A DNA stretch of 64,000 bases from Saccharum officinarum (GCA_020631735.1 CM036215.1:11930346-11994345); one strand, 5' to 3'; shown: positions 35,132 to 47,178, counted from the stretch's first letter. The notes: generated from the sequence alone by a model not told the origin. Numbers and translations are program-made.

Positions 35132-37610
35132 TGTCGACTAAAGATGCTCAGCAGTCCAGTATGGCTGCAACATCGGGCCGAGTCGTCGCGATGCCGGTCG
35201 CAGTTGTCGTTGCGCCGGTCATCGCGGCGGTCATCGTCGCGGCGCGCTGGGCGATAGGTCCAGGGAGCTTGGCTGACTTCCTCTTTATGGCACAGTTCGG
35301 CCTCTTCAGCATCAACATACTGGTTGGCCATTTGGAACATCTCACCGATCAATGCTGGCGGCTTCTTTGGAACTTCCTTCGGAGCTTGTCGTGATGATAG
35401 AGCCCACAGACGAAACAGGTGATCACTTTGACCTCGAAGATGTTAGGAATCCGGTTCCTCACTTCTGAGAAACGCTAGACGTAGCTCCGAAGGGTCTCTC
35501 CTGTCCTCTAGTAGACCCTCGCCAGGTCGTGCTTTGTTGTCGGTGGCTCGCAGGTCGCCTTGTAGTTTTCAACAAACATTCTCTTGAGGTCATCAAGAGT
35601 CAATGATGTCAGGCTGGAGGCTTGTGAGCCAATTCATAGCGGCGGGCTGGAGCATAATTGGCAAGTAATTTGCCATCATGTTGGTGTCACCACCGCCGGC
35701 TCGGACGGCGATGACATAACTCGTCAGCCACTGCTCGATGTTGGCATGGCCGTCGTACGGTTGGACCCTGTAGATCTTGATGTTTGCGGGAGACTACACG
35801 GCGCAGAGCCTTGTTGTGAAAGCTCACAGGCCGTTAGTGACAATGGCAGCGTCATCAGCAGCTTGTGGAGCGAGGGCGGCTGTGACATTGACTCGTGGAG
35901 CAGTGGCAGCGTCGGCAGCAGGTCAAACGGCAGGCCAAGCAGCGTTGCCGCGCGACGGGTCAGGTGGCGTTGCCAGAGTTAGCCGGCTCAAGTGGCTGAA
36001 GAGCGGCCTCGGGATTGCCCCATTCTTGGTCATATTCTGTCGACGAAGGATTTCGCCCTCGTGGCATGAGTAGTGATTCCTGTCGATGCGACGGCAAACA
36101 TCGTGGAACTGATTGAGGTGGCTCCGAATGTCTCCACCATGAGGCTGATTGACCTCCTGGTTGACATTAGGGTTAGCGTTGCGCGACGGGTCACCTAGGT
36201 TGATGACATAGTTGCCTCTCGCCCCCTGAAGATAAGGGCCGCTAGCCTGGAAACGGCTTCCACCTAGTCAATGGGAGCGAGCCCTCCTTGACCTTCTAGA
36301 TCGGTTTGACCCGGTGGAGTGAGACGAAGCTTGATTTTCGCAAATTTCAAGGACCTGGACCGCTGCTGCTTTGAGCATGGTGGTAGCCTTAGCGAGCTTG
36401 GGAGTCTACCGGAGCCTGCTAAGATCTTTCATGGCCACGACGAGATTGGCGCTCGGCGTTGGCTGGGCCTCATGCCCGTTGACCTGAATGAACTCCTCGT
36501 CGAGGTTGCGGGCGACGCAACAACCTCTTTGCTGGTCGGCGTCTCTGCCACCGATGGCCGGGCTGCCCCCGGCGTTTGCGGCGGTCGTGGCGGCATCTAC
36601 TTCCCTGCGACACCGAGCGTGGTCGGCGTTCCTTCCTTCTCGGATGGCGCGCTGGGAATTGGTTTCCCTATCCCGAGGGGGGCTATCATAGCTAATCATG
36701 AAGAGTTCCCCTGGGAAGCACCTATGCAGCAATGGAGCCTCGGCGAGGATGCCGGTGATGGTCTCGGTGACTGTCTTGGTGGAGCCCTCAGATTCGGCAC
36801 CTAGATCCTCCTTCAAGATGGGGAGTATGGAGTCATCGTCAAGCTAACAAATCTGCACCATGTTGATTGCAGGTGCAAACTGGTCAGCGATGGGCAGATC
36901 GGGCTCGGAGAGCGGATGGACATGACCGATCTAGTTGGCATAAAGATCGCGCAAGGCATCTTGGTAGACGGCAGCTGCGTTGGCCGACCCATAGGGGTAG
37001 GCAGCCATGGAGTCCTGCGTTGGAGCTTCTTGTCCGGCCCTAGGTGGACCGGATCTGGAAAGAGGTTGGCGTTGCACCTTGCGCCCCATCAGAGTCACCG
37101 TGATGGTCATATCTGTATCATGCTACCTCCAGCGGCGTGATCAAGCGAAACGCTTGGTGCGAACCGTCATGAAGTGCTGGAGCGGCGAGAACTCATCATC
37201 ATGAGAAGACCAGTCCATGACCGACTCTACGAGCGACAAGCACTCATCTAGCTATTGATCGACCCGATCTATAGAAGAGATCATATTGTCCTGCTGGATA
37301 GGCTTTCTCAGCCAGCGTGGCACCGGCGGGCGAGTTGCCGGAGAAAAAGGCGATCCCAGGAGAAATCCCATGATTGGATCTACTGGTGCAGCAGCTGATG
37401 CAATTGGCGCAGGATTGCCCTACACCAGCTGGACGATTTCCCCATCGCCGTTGGCGTTGACGACCCAGGTGATGGATCCGACCGTGAAGGATTGGCCGGG
37501 CCTAGGAGCGAACGAAGAACTCGGAAGACGTACCATCTGGCTCGCCATGGGATCAAGCGCACACTGCTACCTGGCACGCCAACTGTCGACTAAAGATGCT
37601 CAGCAGTCCA
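35132..37610 (-). mobile_element. Gypsy gag-only fragment between identical 27-bp repeats
   Basis: On the minus strand, the sequence after the repeat at 37584-37610 reads GTTGGCGTGCCAGGTAG, a gypsy primer-binding site of the same type as at 25708. Broken gag frames follow, including AFTTRL, PYDGHANIEQWLTSYVIAVR, GGGDTNMMANYLPIML and MNWLTSLQPDIIDS (35600-35800) and PALIGEMFQMANQY near 35330. There are many stops. The ends are bounded by two identical 27-bp sequences (35132-35158 and 37584-37610) that, on the minus strand, start TG and end CA, so they look like the last bases of an LTR. No full LTR, pol or matching target duplication is seen. Confidence 0.7.
37567..37583 (-). other. Primer-binding site of the gag fragment
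   Basis: GTTGGCGTGCCAGGTAG on the minus strand, directly after the 27-bp LTR-like repeat. It differs by one base from the site of the 24499 element. Confidence 0.65.
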
Positions 37611-37970
37611 CCGAGAAATGATTTTTAACGACGCCTCACTTTTCAATCAGAGGCGGTTCAACTAGCACGCCGCCTCTAACCGCGCCTGGGGGTACTGTAG
37701 CTTCGTGACCGCCTCTGAAGATCAATTTTCAGGGGCGGTTCCATTAGGAAAACCGCCTCTAGAAATAGGTCTATTTTTAGGGACGATTGTGTTAAGAGGA
37801 CCACCTCTGAAGATTCATTTTCATGGGCGGTTCTCTTTACAAAATCACCCCTAAAGGAAACCTATTTTCAAAGATAGATTCTTAAAAGAACCGCCCCTAC
37901 AAATGTATTAATAGAGGTGGTTCTCTTTAGTCAATTGCCCCTAAAAATGCCTCCCCTAAATACCCCTTCT
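37609..37970. mobile_element. CACTA-type end with subterminal repeats
   Basis: Degenerate direct and inverted copies of GAGGCGGTTC / GAACCGCCTC recur about every 40-60 bases, the usual subterminal array of grass CACTA elements. The start CACCGAGAAATGATTTTTA resembles a mutated CACTA terminus. The other end is not found. Confidence 0.5.
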
Positions 37971-38398
37971 TCCTTCTCGGGATAGTCTGCTGAGCACCAT
38001 TGTTTAACTCACTTGGAGGCTGAGAAATAGCAAAAATAGAGGGGGAGGTTTTTCCCTTTGAACCTTTGAAGGAGTTGGGTTTGAGAGGTGAGATAGTGAC
38101 AACCCCAAACTCTTTTCAAACTTTACATGTTCATTTTTTTCACTTAGAGATCTAGAGAGAGACATACATGATGTTAGATTTTTTATTTTCCTAGCAATTT
38201 AGACTGATTTTTGTCCAACTTAGTTTGGCTCACATAAACTCTACTTAATTTCTATATTTACTTTTATCATTTTTAAGCTTTAGGTCTAGAATAATATAAT
38301 ATTTGTGTAAAAAAATAGACATCAATTGCTTCAACATTTATATGCTAATAATACCTTGATGCAAATATACCTTTTATTTTTGAAGGGCACATAGGGAC

Positions 38399-39037
38399 AT
38401 GTCATGGATGTTCGCGAAACGAAGGCATGAAGCTTCCTACATACAAGATGTATGTTTTAAGTGTTTTAGGCGTTTTGGATGTATGTTGCATTTGTTTTGT
38501 ACAGATGTTGTAAAGGTAGATCAGGGGATGTTGCACATGTTGCAATTGTTTCAGAGGCATGTTGCAAGTGTATGTTTCGAGTGTTTTAGATGTTTCATAG
38601 GCATGTTTCATCTGTGTTTTCCGGATGCATGTTGCAAGTGTGTTTATCTGGATATTGCATATGTTTCACAATACGTTGCATGTGCTTTATTTGAATGTTT
38701 GTATATGGTTGCAATGGTTTTCATATGTTTTTAGGTGTTTTTTTAAGTGTTTCAGAAGCATGTTTCAAGTGTTTCAACTGCATTCAGAAGAATGTTGCAA
38801 TTATTGTGTTTGGATGTTTCAAAAGTAGATCGGGTGATGCATCTCTTCTCCTCACCTTTTGCTGCATCGTCTCTCTCGGCGCCAGCAGGGCATCCAAACG
38901 ATGCCGCGGCCGGGTCCTTTCGAATCGAAGGCACCGTGCGCCCTTCCCCTCTTGTCGCTCGGACGGCGCAGGCCCTGTGAAGCGCGAAACAAAGTGTAGT
39001 GTGGGCGTCCATCCGGACATCCGGGCGCTAGCACTTC
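38399..39037. mobile_element. Family X element copy, opposite orientation
   Basis: An array of ATGTTGCAAGTGT and TGTTTCAGA..CATGTTGCA motifs (38440-38830) ends in GTCCATCCGGACATCCGGGCGCTAGCAC, the inverted form of the ends at 7269 and 56627. The left end is unclear. No coding capacity. Confidence 0.5.
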
Positions 39038-40727
39038 CCAATAGCAATACTATAGGTCTACTGTATTGTATATATTGCTCCGATCCAACAAGTATATATG
39101 ATAACAACGCACAACTGCACAAGGCCTCCTATATCTATATATCTGAGTCCCAGATTATATTCCCAATACAGCGCCCGCGGCCAACAACGAGCAGGAATAA
39201 TAATGAGCGATACGACTATATATATTAGCGCTGCCTCCACGAAGATGAAGCAGGGGAGAGAGGAAGAAGAAGGGTTGTCGAGGTGGAGGGTATTCCGGGC
39301 GGGGACGGCGGCGGATGGTGCCTGCTCGCCTGTGCGCACCCTGGTGGCACTGTCGCTGTGGCCGGGAGCCTTCCACTTCAACCTTGTTCTTGTGATCGCG
39401 TGCATCTTTGTCTTCCCAGCTCGCGTCGCCGTGCTGTATGTATGCCCGTCATATTATATATATTTTATTTTGTTTTTCATATGTGTTATGATCTCCGACA
39501 AATATATAATGCTTTTGCATATGCATGCTACACAAGTGGTTGGGTGCAAAATCATTTACCTGCATGCATGCATGCATGTGTACGCGTGCAGGGTGTTATG
39601 CACGCAGTTGTTCTTCATGTTCCTTCCGGTCAGTGCCACGGACAAATGGGGCTGCTCCATCGCGAGGTTCATATGCAAGCATGGGCTTAGCTACTTCCCC
39701 GTTACTCTGCAGGTGGAGCACTACCAAACCTTTGATCCTAAAACAGCTTATTAAGCTTACTTACCTCTCTTTATCTTTTTGATTGACACACCAATCAAGG
39801 TACTCTATGTTATAGGATGTTTTGACTGAAAATGAACTAATAAGTTCTTAATAATATTAATCTTGCATTTAGTTGGCATGTGATACCAAAATAATGTGGT
39901 GCTCAAACATGCTATGTCTGAAAAATACGAGGGTCATGCCGTCCATAGGATCTTAGTATGTTGGGTGGCATGGCGCAACTCGTATTTAATTTTGAGCTAT
40001 GGTTGGCCACGACATGGCATAAAAGTGACACGTAAGCACATCTACAACGTTACAATGCAATATTAGTTTTTACTACACTAACTCTCGTCTAATTCTTGAA
40101 TAAATTATTAACATCGTTTCATCTATTTATGAAAATGGTACGCATAAAATGTGTTTTTCATATGTCATGAGTTGATGAATAAAACATGCAATGGTATTCC
40201 AAAGGCCATGCTTATACCAGCAAGTCACGAAGGCGTGCCAATGTGCCGTGGACTTGTGTCGAAGAATGGCACAACCGGACGTGCCTCATGTACCGAAAGG
40301 TTATTGCCTAAAACGGCACAATTAAAGCACAAGAGGGCCATGCCGTGCTTTTATTAGGCAACATGTTTTCCCTTTCCACACACATAACTAGAGGTCTAGT
40401 ATAGGAAAACTATATTCAAACAGAAATGCAAAGTACCTACATTTATTAGACTGTGTAAGTCGTTGTCTTCATTTTCCACCAAAACAAAATGTAAAAATAG
40501 ACTAGATAGATGGACATTGTTGATTCTCACTTGTAAATTAATGTATATACACTATGGCATGTTCAGTCACTAAAACATTTAACTAAATAAATGTCCACTC
40601 TCCATGTAGCCGTGTCTGATGATCTGATCGTCCATTCGTCTTGACTGAATAATGTATTTATCAAAATCCTCTCTTTCTTTAAGGCGCTGCATTTATAAAC
40701 CTTTCAGACTTTCACACTATATACATA

Positions 40728-40883
40728 CACTCGTCATTTCCAAATTATAATAATACGTTTTGGTTGTTTATGATGCATTACTTTTACTATGTATCTAAAT
40801 AGTATATAATATATATTTAAGTGTATATCAAAATCTATATATCTAAAAAAGCTAAAATGTCCTGTAATTTACGATGGAGGGAG
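40728..40883. mobile_element. Degenerate Stowaway-like MITE in pseudogene intron 2
   Basis: Left end CACTCGTCATTTCCAAATTATAA and right end TGTAATTTACGATGGAGGGAG are imperfect inverted repeats, with TA on both sides. Confidence 0.7.
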
Positions 40884-40949
40884 TATATATTTAATACCTT
40901 GTGACCAACATAACTCTTCTCGTGATTTAGTATTTGGTTACGAGCCTGC

Positions 40950-41063
40950 GGCTCTGTTCGCTTTGCTAAAAAGTCAGGCTAAAAAGTACCGTTTGCTGAT
41001 TTGTTGTGAGAGGAAACACTGTTCCTTCACTAAAAAAGTATGGCTGATAAGCCGACCGAACAG
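40950..41063. mobile_element. MITE family B, inserted in exon 3 of the DGAT2 pseudogene
   Basis: Ends GCTCTGTTCGCTTTGCT and AAGCCGACCGAACAG are inverted repeats, with the core TGAGAGGAAACACTGTTCCT. Relatives lie at 42599-42697 and 43285-43635. It interrupts the reading between VFGYEP and LPLGAW. Confidence 0.85.
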
Positions 41064-41454
41064 ATATTGCCACTGGGTGCATGGACATTGATGGACCTCG
41101 CTTCATTTATGCCACTACTAAAGATGAAAATCATAACGAGTAGCACAGTATAAGGCTAGCCTCTGAAGATTTTATGGGGTTTTACGGATATTATATTAAA
41201 TAGGTTGATATGACGTGATATAGATAAAAAGAGAGATATGAAAGTTTCTTAATACGAAATGAGTTTCATGGGAATAAAATTTGTCAACACTGTTCCAGCA
41301 CACGAGAGTCTTGAAAATTGAGACATGAAACCCCACTAAGATGTACTGACCTAAGCCTCTGATCCGAGGGCTGCATTCATTGCTTCAATAGTGAATTGGG
41401 TGGGACATTCCCATTATTAATTCCTTGTTTAGCAAGGATATATATTTAAGAGTT

Positions 41455-41945
41455 AATACACCAACAACCCTCAAACTTGTAAGAGGGGATATCATTTAGG
41501 CCCACGAACTTAAAAGTGCATTTATGGATTCCTAAACTTGTTAAGTGGTGCACCACAGGTTCATGCCAACCACGTAGACGTTTCTTGCTGATGTGACATA
41601 CCAGCGTGGCACATTTTTTCTACGCTCAAGCGCTTACCTTTTCTCTTCTCTCACAAGTAGGTCATTTCTTCGCCTTGCTTCCCTCTTCTCTCACAACAAC
41701 TGCAGCCCTTGGACAGCTATGGCATCGGACGGGCTAGAGTCAGCATGAGAGAAGAGGGAAATAGATCCATTTAAGCGAGAAGAGGGAAGAAAAGGGGTTG
41801 AATGCAAAAAGGCATGTCATCTTGGCATGTCACGTCACCAAGAAATGCCATATGTGGCTGGTATAAACATGTGGTACACCATTTAAAAAGTTTAGAGTCC
41901 AAAATACAATTTTAAAATTTATGGACCTAAGTGAAACACATTTAA
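41455..41945. mobile_element. Long-TIR MITE in pseudogene intron 3
   Basis: About 75 bases at 41489-41562 (ATCATTTAGGCCCACGAACTT...GTGGTGCACCACAGGTT) pair with 41860-41940 (AACATGTGGTACACC...ATGGACCTAAGTG) as imperfect inverted repeats. Exact ends are uncertain. It ends about 35 bases before exon 4. Confidence 0.65.
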
Positions 41946-42598
41946 TATCGCTTGCATGTGTAACTTTAGCAAGACTGCAGGCACTCTACATCCCGTTCAT
42001 GAGCCAAATATGGACGTGGCTTGGCTCAGTTCCTGCAACGAGAGAAATTTTTTTCTCCCACCTTGCCGATGGCTACAGTTGTGTTGTTTGTCCGGGAGGG
42101 CTACGGGAGACGCAACATATGAATTCTGGCTCGGAGCTTAATACTGTTTCCCACATATAATATATAATAATATATCACAATAATGCATGGGCACCTTGCA
42201 AATGCTAATAATACAAAATTAATGACCTCCACAGGTTGCTTTCATTAAGTCAATAAAAGGTTTTGTGAGGATCGCTATACAAAATGGTTCCCCTTTAGTG
42301 CCCGTTTTCTGCTTTGGATAGGTAGCACGCCATTCTCCAACCGATCCCACGATCATACATGTCAAATCCATGTATATATGCACTACCGTAATTACATCTC
42401 TGTGGATGTGCGCTGATATAGTTTATGTAGTATAAATCAAAATGCTAAATTGCGAAATGTATCATTCTTTTTCTTTTTCAGAGCGATACATACAGGCGGT
42501 GGAATCCACATATCAAATCACTATCACGGATTGCAACAGCATTGAAATTCATTCCTGTTATCTAGGAAGTTCGGGTAAATATAGCTCCGAAAAAGTAC

Positions 42599-42697
42599 GG
42601 TCCTGTTCGTTTGGCTGAAAGTACTGTTCACTGATTTATTGTGAGAGAAAAACACTGTTTATTAAATAAAAAGTACGGCTTATAAGACAAGGTGGCC
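42599..42697. mobile_element. MITE family B in pseudogene intron 6
   Basis: GGTCCTGTTCGTTTGGCTGA... with core TTGTGAGAGAAAAACACTGTT; right end AAGTACGGCTTATAAGACAAGG. Same family as 40950-41063. Confidence 0.7.
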
Positions 42698-43284
42698 TAT
42701 TCTTTTTCAACCAGGGGTGGATCGGATCTCTAGCACAAAGGTGGGGTGGAATCTTTGGAAGAAGTGGCAGAGGTAGAAGACGATGGAAACGAGCTACTCA
42801 TAGTATATTTTAGTATACTTATACGTCGTCCTTACATTTAATATATTTGTTCGTCTCCCGTAAGTAAATGAATGAATTGAATAGTGCTCAAGAGATACCG
42901 AGGAATCATCCTTTTGGGGATGTGGCCACTACCTATGTTTCATGATGCATATAAAGATAAATCATGATCAAAATAGGATATGTCCAAACTCCAAATGAAT
43001 ATTGCTGCTCTTATAGATAGACGGCATGCAAAATGTATGCTTCTCTACATTCCCAATAAATTAACTAGTGGCATGAGCTTTGTCCTAAGTCAAACTATTA
43101 AAAGTTGACCAAATCTTATACAATAGAATACTAATGTTTATTTTACCAAATAAGTAACATTATATTATTATATATAGGACATATTTTCATAATTGTATAC
43201 CCATTTGTTATAAAAAAAGTTTGATAACTAGAAGCATACCTCGCACATTGCTGCGGGAATTGCAGATTAGTGGATTGTGTGGTA

Positions 43285-43635
43285 GCCTCGTTCGCTTTGC
43301 TGAAAAGACAAGCCGAAAAGTACTGTTGGCTGATTTATGGGGTGTTTAGTTCCCAAAAATTTTCACCCCAAAACATCACATCGAATCTTGCGGTACATGC
43401 ATGGAGCATTAAATATAGACAAAACAAAAAACTAATTGCACAGTTCACCGTGAAATCGCAAGGCGAATCTTTTAAGCCTAATTAGTCCATGATTGAACAG
43501 TAATTGCCAAATAAAACAAAAAAACTACAGTTCCCGAAACCAAAAATTTTTGCCAACTAAACACCCCTTATTGAGAGAGAAAAACATTGTTCCTTTCCTG
43601 AAAAAGTACGACTGAAAAGACAAGCGAAAAGGGCC
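43285..43635. mobile_element. MITE family B, split by a family A MITE
   Basis: The left half (43285-43338) and right half (43568-43635) join into a normal family B MITE (CCTCGTTCGCTTTGC ... CAAGCGAAAAGGGCC). The break holds the element at 43339-43567. Confidence 0.8.
43339..43567. mobile_element. MITE family A nested in a family B MITE
   Basis: Inverted ends GGGGTGTTTAGTT and AACTAAACACCCC, flanked by TTAT on both sides (43335-43338, 43568-43571). The interior matches the MITE at 3947-4187. Confidence 0.85.
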
Positions 43636-44121
43636 ATACAAAAATGCTCATGTGTCTTGCTGATGTGGAAGTTGCATGCGCTAGTGAATTTTAATTGTAT
43701 GTGATAGTGCATTGCCTAGTTAGATAGCTTGCATGTTGAGATAAATAGCTAGTGGAGTTTTTCTTTATAAGAGTATAAGATTTTCTCTTTAAATTGGATC
43801 AAACTTGAGATAGTTTCACTTATCAACAAAAACATAAGTTTATTGGGCAGAGACTGTGCTTGTTTATTCTTACTATATACTCCCCCAACCTAGACTACTT
43901 TTATCTTTCCATACTACTCCATTATGTAAACGTATCCTTTCTATTGAACATTATGCTATGACACTAAATGCAGGATGTCAATACCATTCCCTTCCCCCAT
44001 GCATGTTTTTGTTGGAAAACCAATCCTTGTTGAGAAAAAAGGTCAACCTACGACTAATGAGGTAAGGTATCAGATTGTTTAAGATGATTGTACTGTATTT
44101 TGGGTTGTATGCAGTCAAATA

Positions 44122-44245
44122 CTCCCTCCACATTCTAAGTCGTTTTGCTTATCTAGAAACATAATTTTTAATATTTATTTAGACATAGCGTACATAGCAA
44201 AAATTATATATGTACTTAGAAAAGCCAAAATGATTACAATTTTGA
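44122..44245. mobile_element. Degenerate Stowaway-like MITE in pseudogene intron 7
   Basis: Starts CTCCCTCCACATTCTAAGTCG after TA. The right end is eroded (AAAAGCCAAAATGATTACAATTTTG). Confidence 0.5.
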
Positions 44246-45171
44246 ACATAAACAGTACTGTAACATTTGTCAGTCATGAGTATATTAAATTTGCCTCCAA
44301 AAACATATTACAATTCTGTTAAAATTGTGTTGTGTGTTCCTTATCACGATCGACACTATTTTGGCTAGAGGCAGGTTACTAACCGCCATTTCAACAATCA
44401 AGTTGCCCCTTGACGAAGTCATTAGGCATTTGGTTGAGCGGCAAACTAACTTTGCTTGCATTGCCTCCACTTTCACCTTTGCTCGTTCGCAAGATACTAG
44501 CTTAGACCCCCACAAATATGAAGGGATGCTTTGTAACTTAACTAAATACTTGACTGAACAAAATTTGTCTCCGCTAGCTTGCTAATCTAAACAAACAATA
44601 TAACCCAGCCATTATATATGCTGCAATTTTCTCAACCGGAAAACCTAATCATTAGAGCTGTATGAGGCTTTGTAGTTGCTCGAAGGTAAGGGACATGTCA
44701 GCTATGATGGGGTTCTTTTCAAGTTCTAGATCTACCTGCACATGGAGCCCATGGTTGCATAATCAATACCTTAATTATTACAAATATTTGAAATTTTCAG
44801 TAATGGCAGTGCCTTTTTTGATTACATTTACTAGATATATAGGCCTATGGATGGCATTTAATGAGATGGATTACGTGCTGACTAGTATAGTCGTACTACC
44901 TCACCACGTTCTTAATTAGATTATGATTTTGAAGCAAAAAGCATAACTAGCATTTAATTACAATCTAATGGTTTCCCCGTCAATTCAAAACTGTATGATG
45001 CATGTATGCAATAATGCAATATAATGCTGCTGGTTGCAGGTAAATGAAGTCCATCGACAATTTGTCATCGCACTGCAGTAGCTATTCGAGGAAAACAAAG
45101 CTAAAGCGGGATATACCCTAGCCTCCATCTGCAAATCATGTGACTCGATTCCAAGTGGTTTTAGCACTTGA

Positions 45172-45734
45172 TCAAATGCGTAGTGGTACCTTCTAAATTA
45201 GGGATTTGCACTGGTGTGTTTGAACTCAATTACTCAAATACGGCATATCAGTATTTTTAGCCCCTTTGAGCAAACACATTTTTCTTTTACTTTCCGATGG
45301 TTCGGTAGACCTTTTTAACCCTCTCATGCTATGTTCCTTTCATCAAGCTATCAGGACTATATGAGATTTCGAATGAGAATAATTAATGGGAATTTTAGCT
45401 GTATATATTATTAATTTATCTCTTGTAATCAGGCTTTGTGTGGATTAGCTGGCTAAAACATGCAAAAAAGGATATATTATATTTTCAATAGGCCGCTTCT
45501 CATACCTACTTAAAAAGCTGAGTTAGTGATGATGTGGTACTCCTTCCATCCTTAAATATAGCAACTAGCCATTCTCAGACAAAATAAGGGAGAGTGCAAT
45601 AGACGCATGTACCCCTTAACTTTCTAATCTATTGAAATCCGTTTCTATTCCCCATGATTAAAAGGTTGACTCTTAATTTCCTTTATACAAAATATGGCAA
45701 GTACTGAATTAGTATTTCTATTTAGTAAGCACTA
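45172..45734. other. Spacer, nothing recognised
   Basis: AT-rich sequence downstream of the DGAT2 pseudogene. A lone CTCCTTCCATCC at 45540 may be one end of a lost MITE. Confidence 0.35.
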
Positions 45735-46045
45735 CTCCCTCCATTATGAAATATAGTGAATTGTGACTTCTAAAATTTGAACTGAAATATAATGCATTAT
45801 ATGTAATGATTATGCCTAAATTTGGCAAAGTTTGTTAAGAAGGAAACCATGCTTTAAGAAGAAACTCCTTAATAGGAATAATCCATGGGTACATGCATCA
45901 TTTGAGTGTTCCCTTCAGTTGTCTTCAAACTTTTAGAATGTACTATATTACAGGATGGATGGAGTATCTTTTTGTTCCCCGAATCCCTTATATTTTAGGA
46001 TACATTTCAAATGCCAGACTGCGCTATATTATAGGACAAAGGGAG
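45735..46045. mobile_element. Possible degenerate MITE
   Basis: CTCCCTCCATTATGAAATATAG at the left and CTATATTATAGGACAAAGGGAG at the right form an imperfect inverted repeat with TA on both sides. Confidence 0.45.
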
Positions 46046-46116
46046 TATGACTACTATACCTCTCAATCCTGCATATATACCCTTTTTTCTTACCGGCTAT
46101 CCCATAATACTAAGTA

Positions 46117-46257
46117 CTCCCTCCATTTCAAATGGTAAGTCACTTTGACTTATTTGGTACATAGATTTTGCTATGTATCTAGATACATATATCTTGATAT
46201 GTAGCAAAATCTATGTACCAAAAAATCAAAATGATTTACAATTTGGAATGGAGGAAG
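46117..46257. mobile_element. Stowaway-like MITE
   Basis: CTCCCTCCATTTCAAATGGTAA is mirrored by TTTACAATTTGGAATGGAGGAAG, and TA flanks both ends. The whole 141 bp folds into a near-perfect hairpin (ACATAGATTTTGCTA pairs with TAGCAAAATCTATGT). Confidence 0.9.
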
Positions 46258-46259
46258 TA

Positions 46260-47170
46260 CTAACGAAGCGTGAGCAAATCTTACCGTTGATATGAGACGG
46301 ATGGATAGGATCAACCAGAGGGAAAACAACTGATATATAAGCTTGGTCAAGACCGTAATCAACCGCAACCGTCACTCTCTCTTTTCCCTCATGCACTCAT
46401 ACTATGGCGTGGGTGGGTCAAGGGCGACTCCCCTCAGGCCACCAAGCGGCAATGGCGGTGACGACACGCGATCCCTTGGCCACACTACTATAGAATCTAT
46501 TTTGCGAGATAGCCGACAAGGATATCACTCCTTCGGATGCACCCGCTATTCTTCCAACCGCTATGAAAGGACCAATGACTAGAGCTCGAATGCGAAATTG
46601 AATCTAGTGGCGAGTTCGTTCTTAAGCCATTTTTTCATGATTCTGAGAATAGTTTCCTATCTAATGATTTTATCATTCTTGGGAACATTGTAGAGGATCA
46701 TGAAGAGCTTGAAGAAAGTCATAGAGGTGAAGAGGACCAGCAAGGGCATCCGAGTCATGAGGGAGGTCCAGCCCAAGTTGAGTTCAAGACTAGCTTGGCC
46801 TCCAGGAGCAGTCCACACTAAAATGGATGCCCAGGACGTGTACGGGGACTTCGTTTTGAACGTTCTACCTATGCGTGGAAACTTTAGAAGATAACCTAAC
46901 CAAAGGTGTTAGTTTCAATGGGAATTGTCAAAACAATTTAGCGTCTAGATCTGCCAGGGTATTGTGACACTGTCTTTTGGTCTGCTAGGCCATGTATCAT
47001 CTTTGAGCCCACTAGATAAATTTCCCACACATTACTGCAGCGATTTTTTTGATGACACTAATTTTAAAGGACCAGACAAATGGAAGTGGGACACAGAGAA
47101 AAATAATAGAATTTTAGTTAGGAGAGTGGACGTTTCTAGAAACGTTGTAGCTTGTCATGGTTCTTGAACT
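46260..47170 (+). pseudogene. Gypsy gag-region remnant
   Basis: Broken plus-strand frames carry GPMTRARMRK near 46570 and LAWPPGAVHTKMDAQDVYGD near 46795-46855, a combination typical of grass gypsy polyproteins. The part to the right (MTLSFGLLGHVSSLSPL) is not assigned. No LTRs are seen. Confidence 0.5.
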
Positions 47171-47178
47171 GAGACATA

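Larger units (their letters stand above)
39203..45171 (+). pseudogene. DGAT2-like diacylglycerol acyltransferase pseudogene
   Basis: DGAT2 is an ER-membrane enzyme that makes triacylglycerol from diacylglycerol and acyl-CoA. Eight exon remnants are in order: 39203-39435 (hydrophobic membrane segment, FHFNLVLVIACIFVF), 39592-39751 (CTQLFFMFLP, SYFPVTLQVEHYQTFDP), 40931-41147, 41981-42136 (IWTWLGSVPATREIFF, YSCVVCPGG), 42235-42321 ([20 protein letters not shown]), 42482-42574, 43974-44061 (IPFPSPMHVFVGKPI) and 45040-45171 (VNEVHRQFVIAL, NKAKAGY). Lesions: a 114-bp MITE in exon 3 right after YEP, replacing the EPHS-type catalytic motif; donor sites of exons 2 and 4 lost; TAG as the last codon of exon 5; TAG in exon 6; a frame change at exon 7; TAG in exon 8. 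Introns are full of MITEs. It retains introns, so it is a decayed duplicate, not a retrocopy. Confidence 0.88.

Noticed and set aside
39245..39754. Functional short acyltransferase gene
   Set aside because: Exons 1-2 alone lack the catalytic and C-terminal regions, which are found downstream in damaged form.
44325..44585. 86-codon plus-strand frame as a DGAT2 exon
   Set aside because: It lies between exon remnants 7 and 8 but has no similarity to DGAT2.
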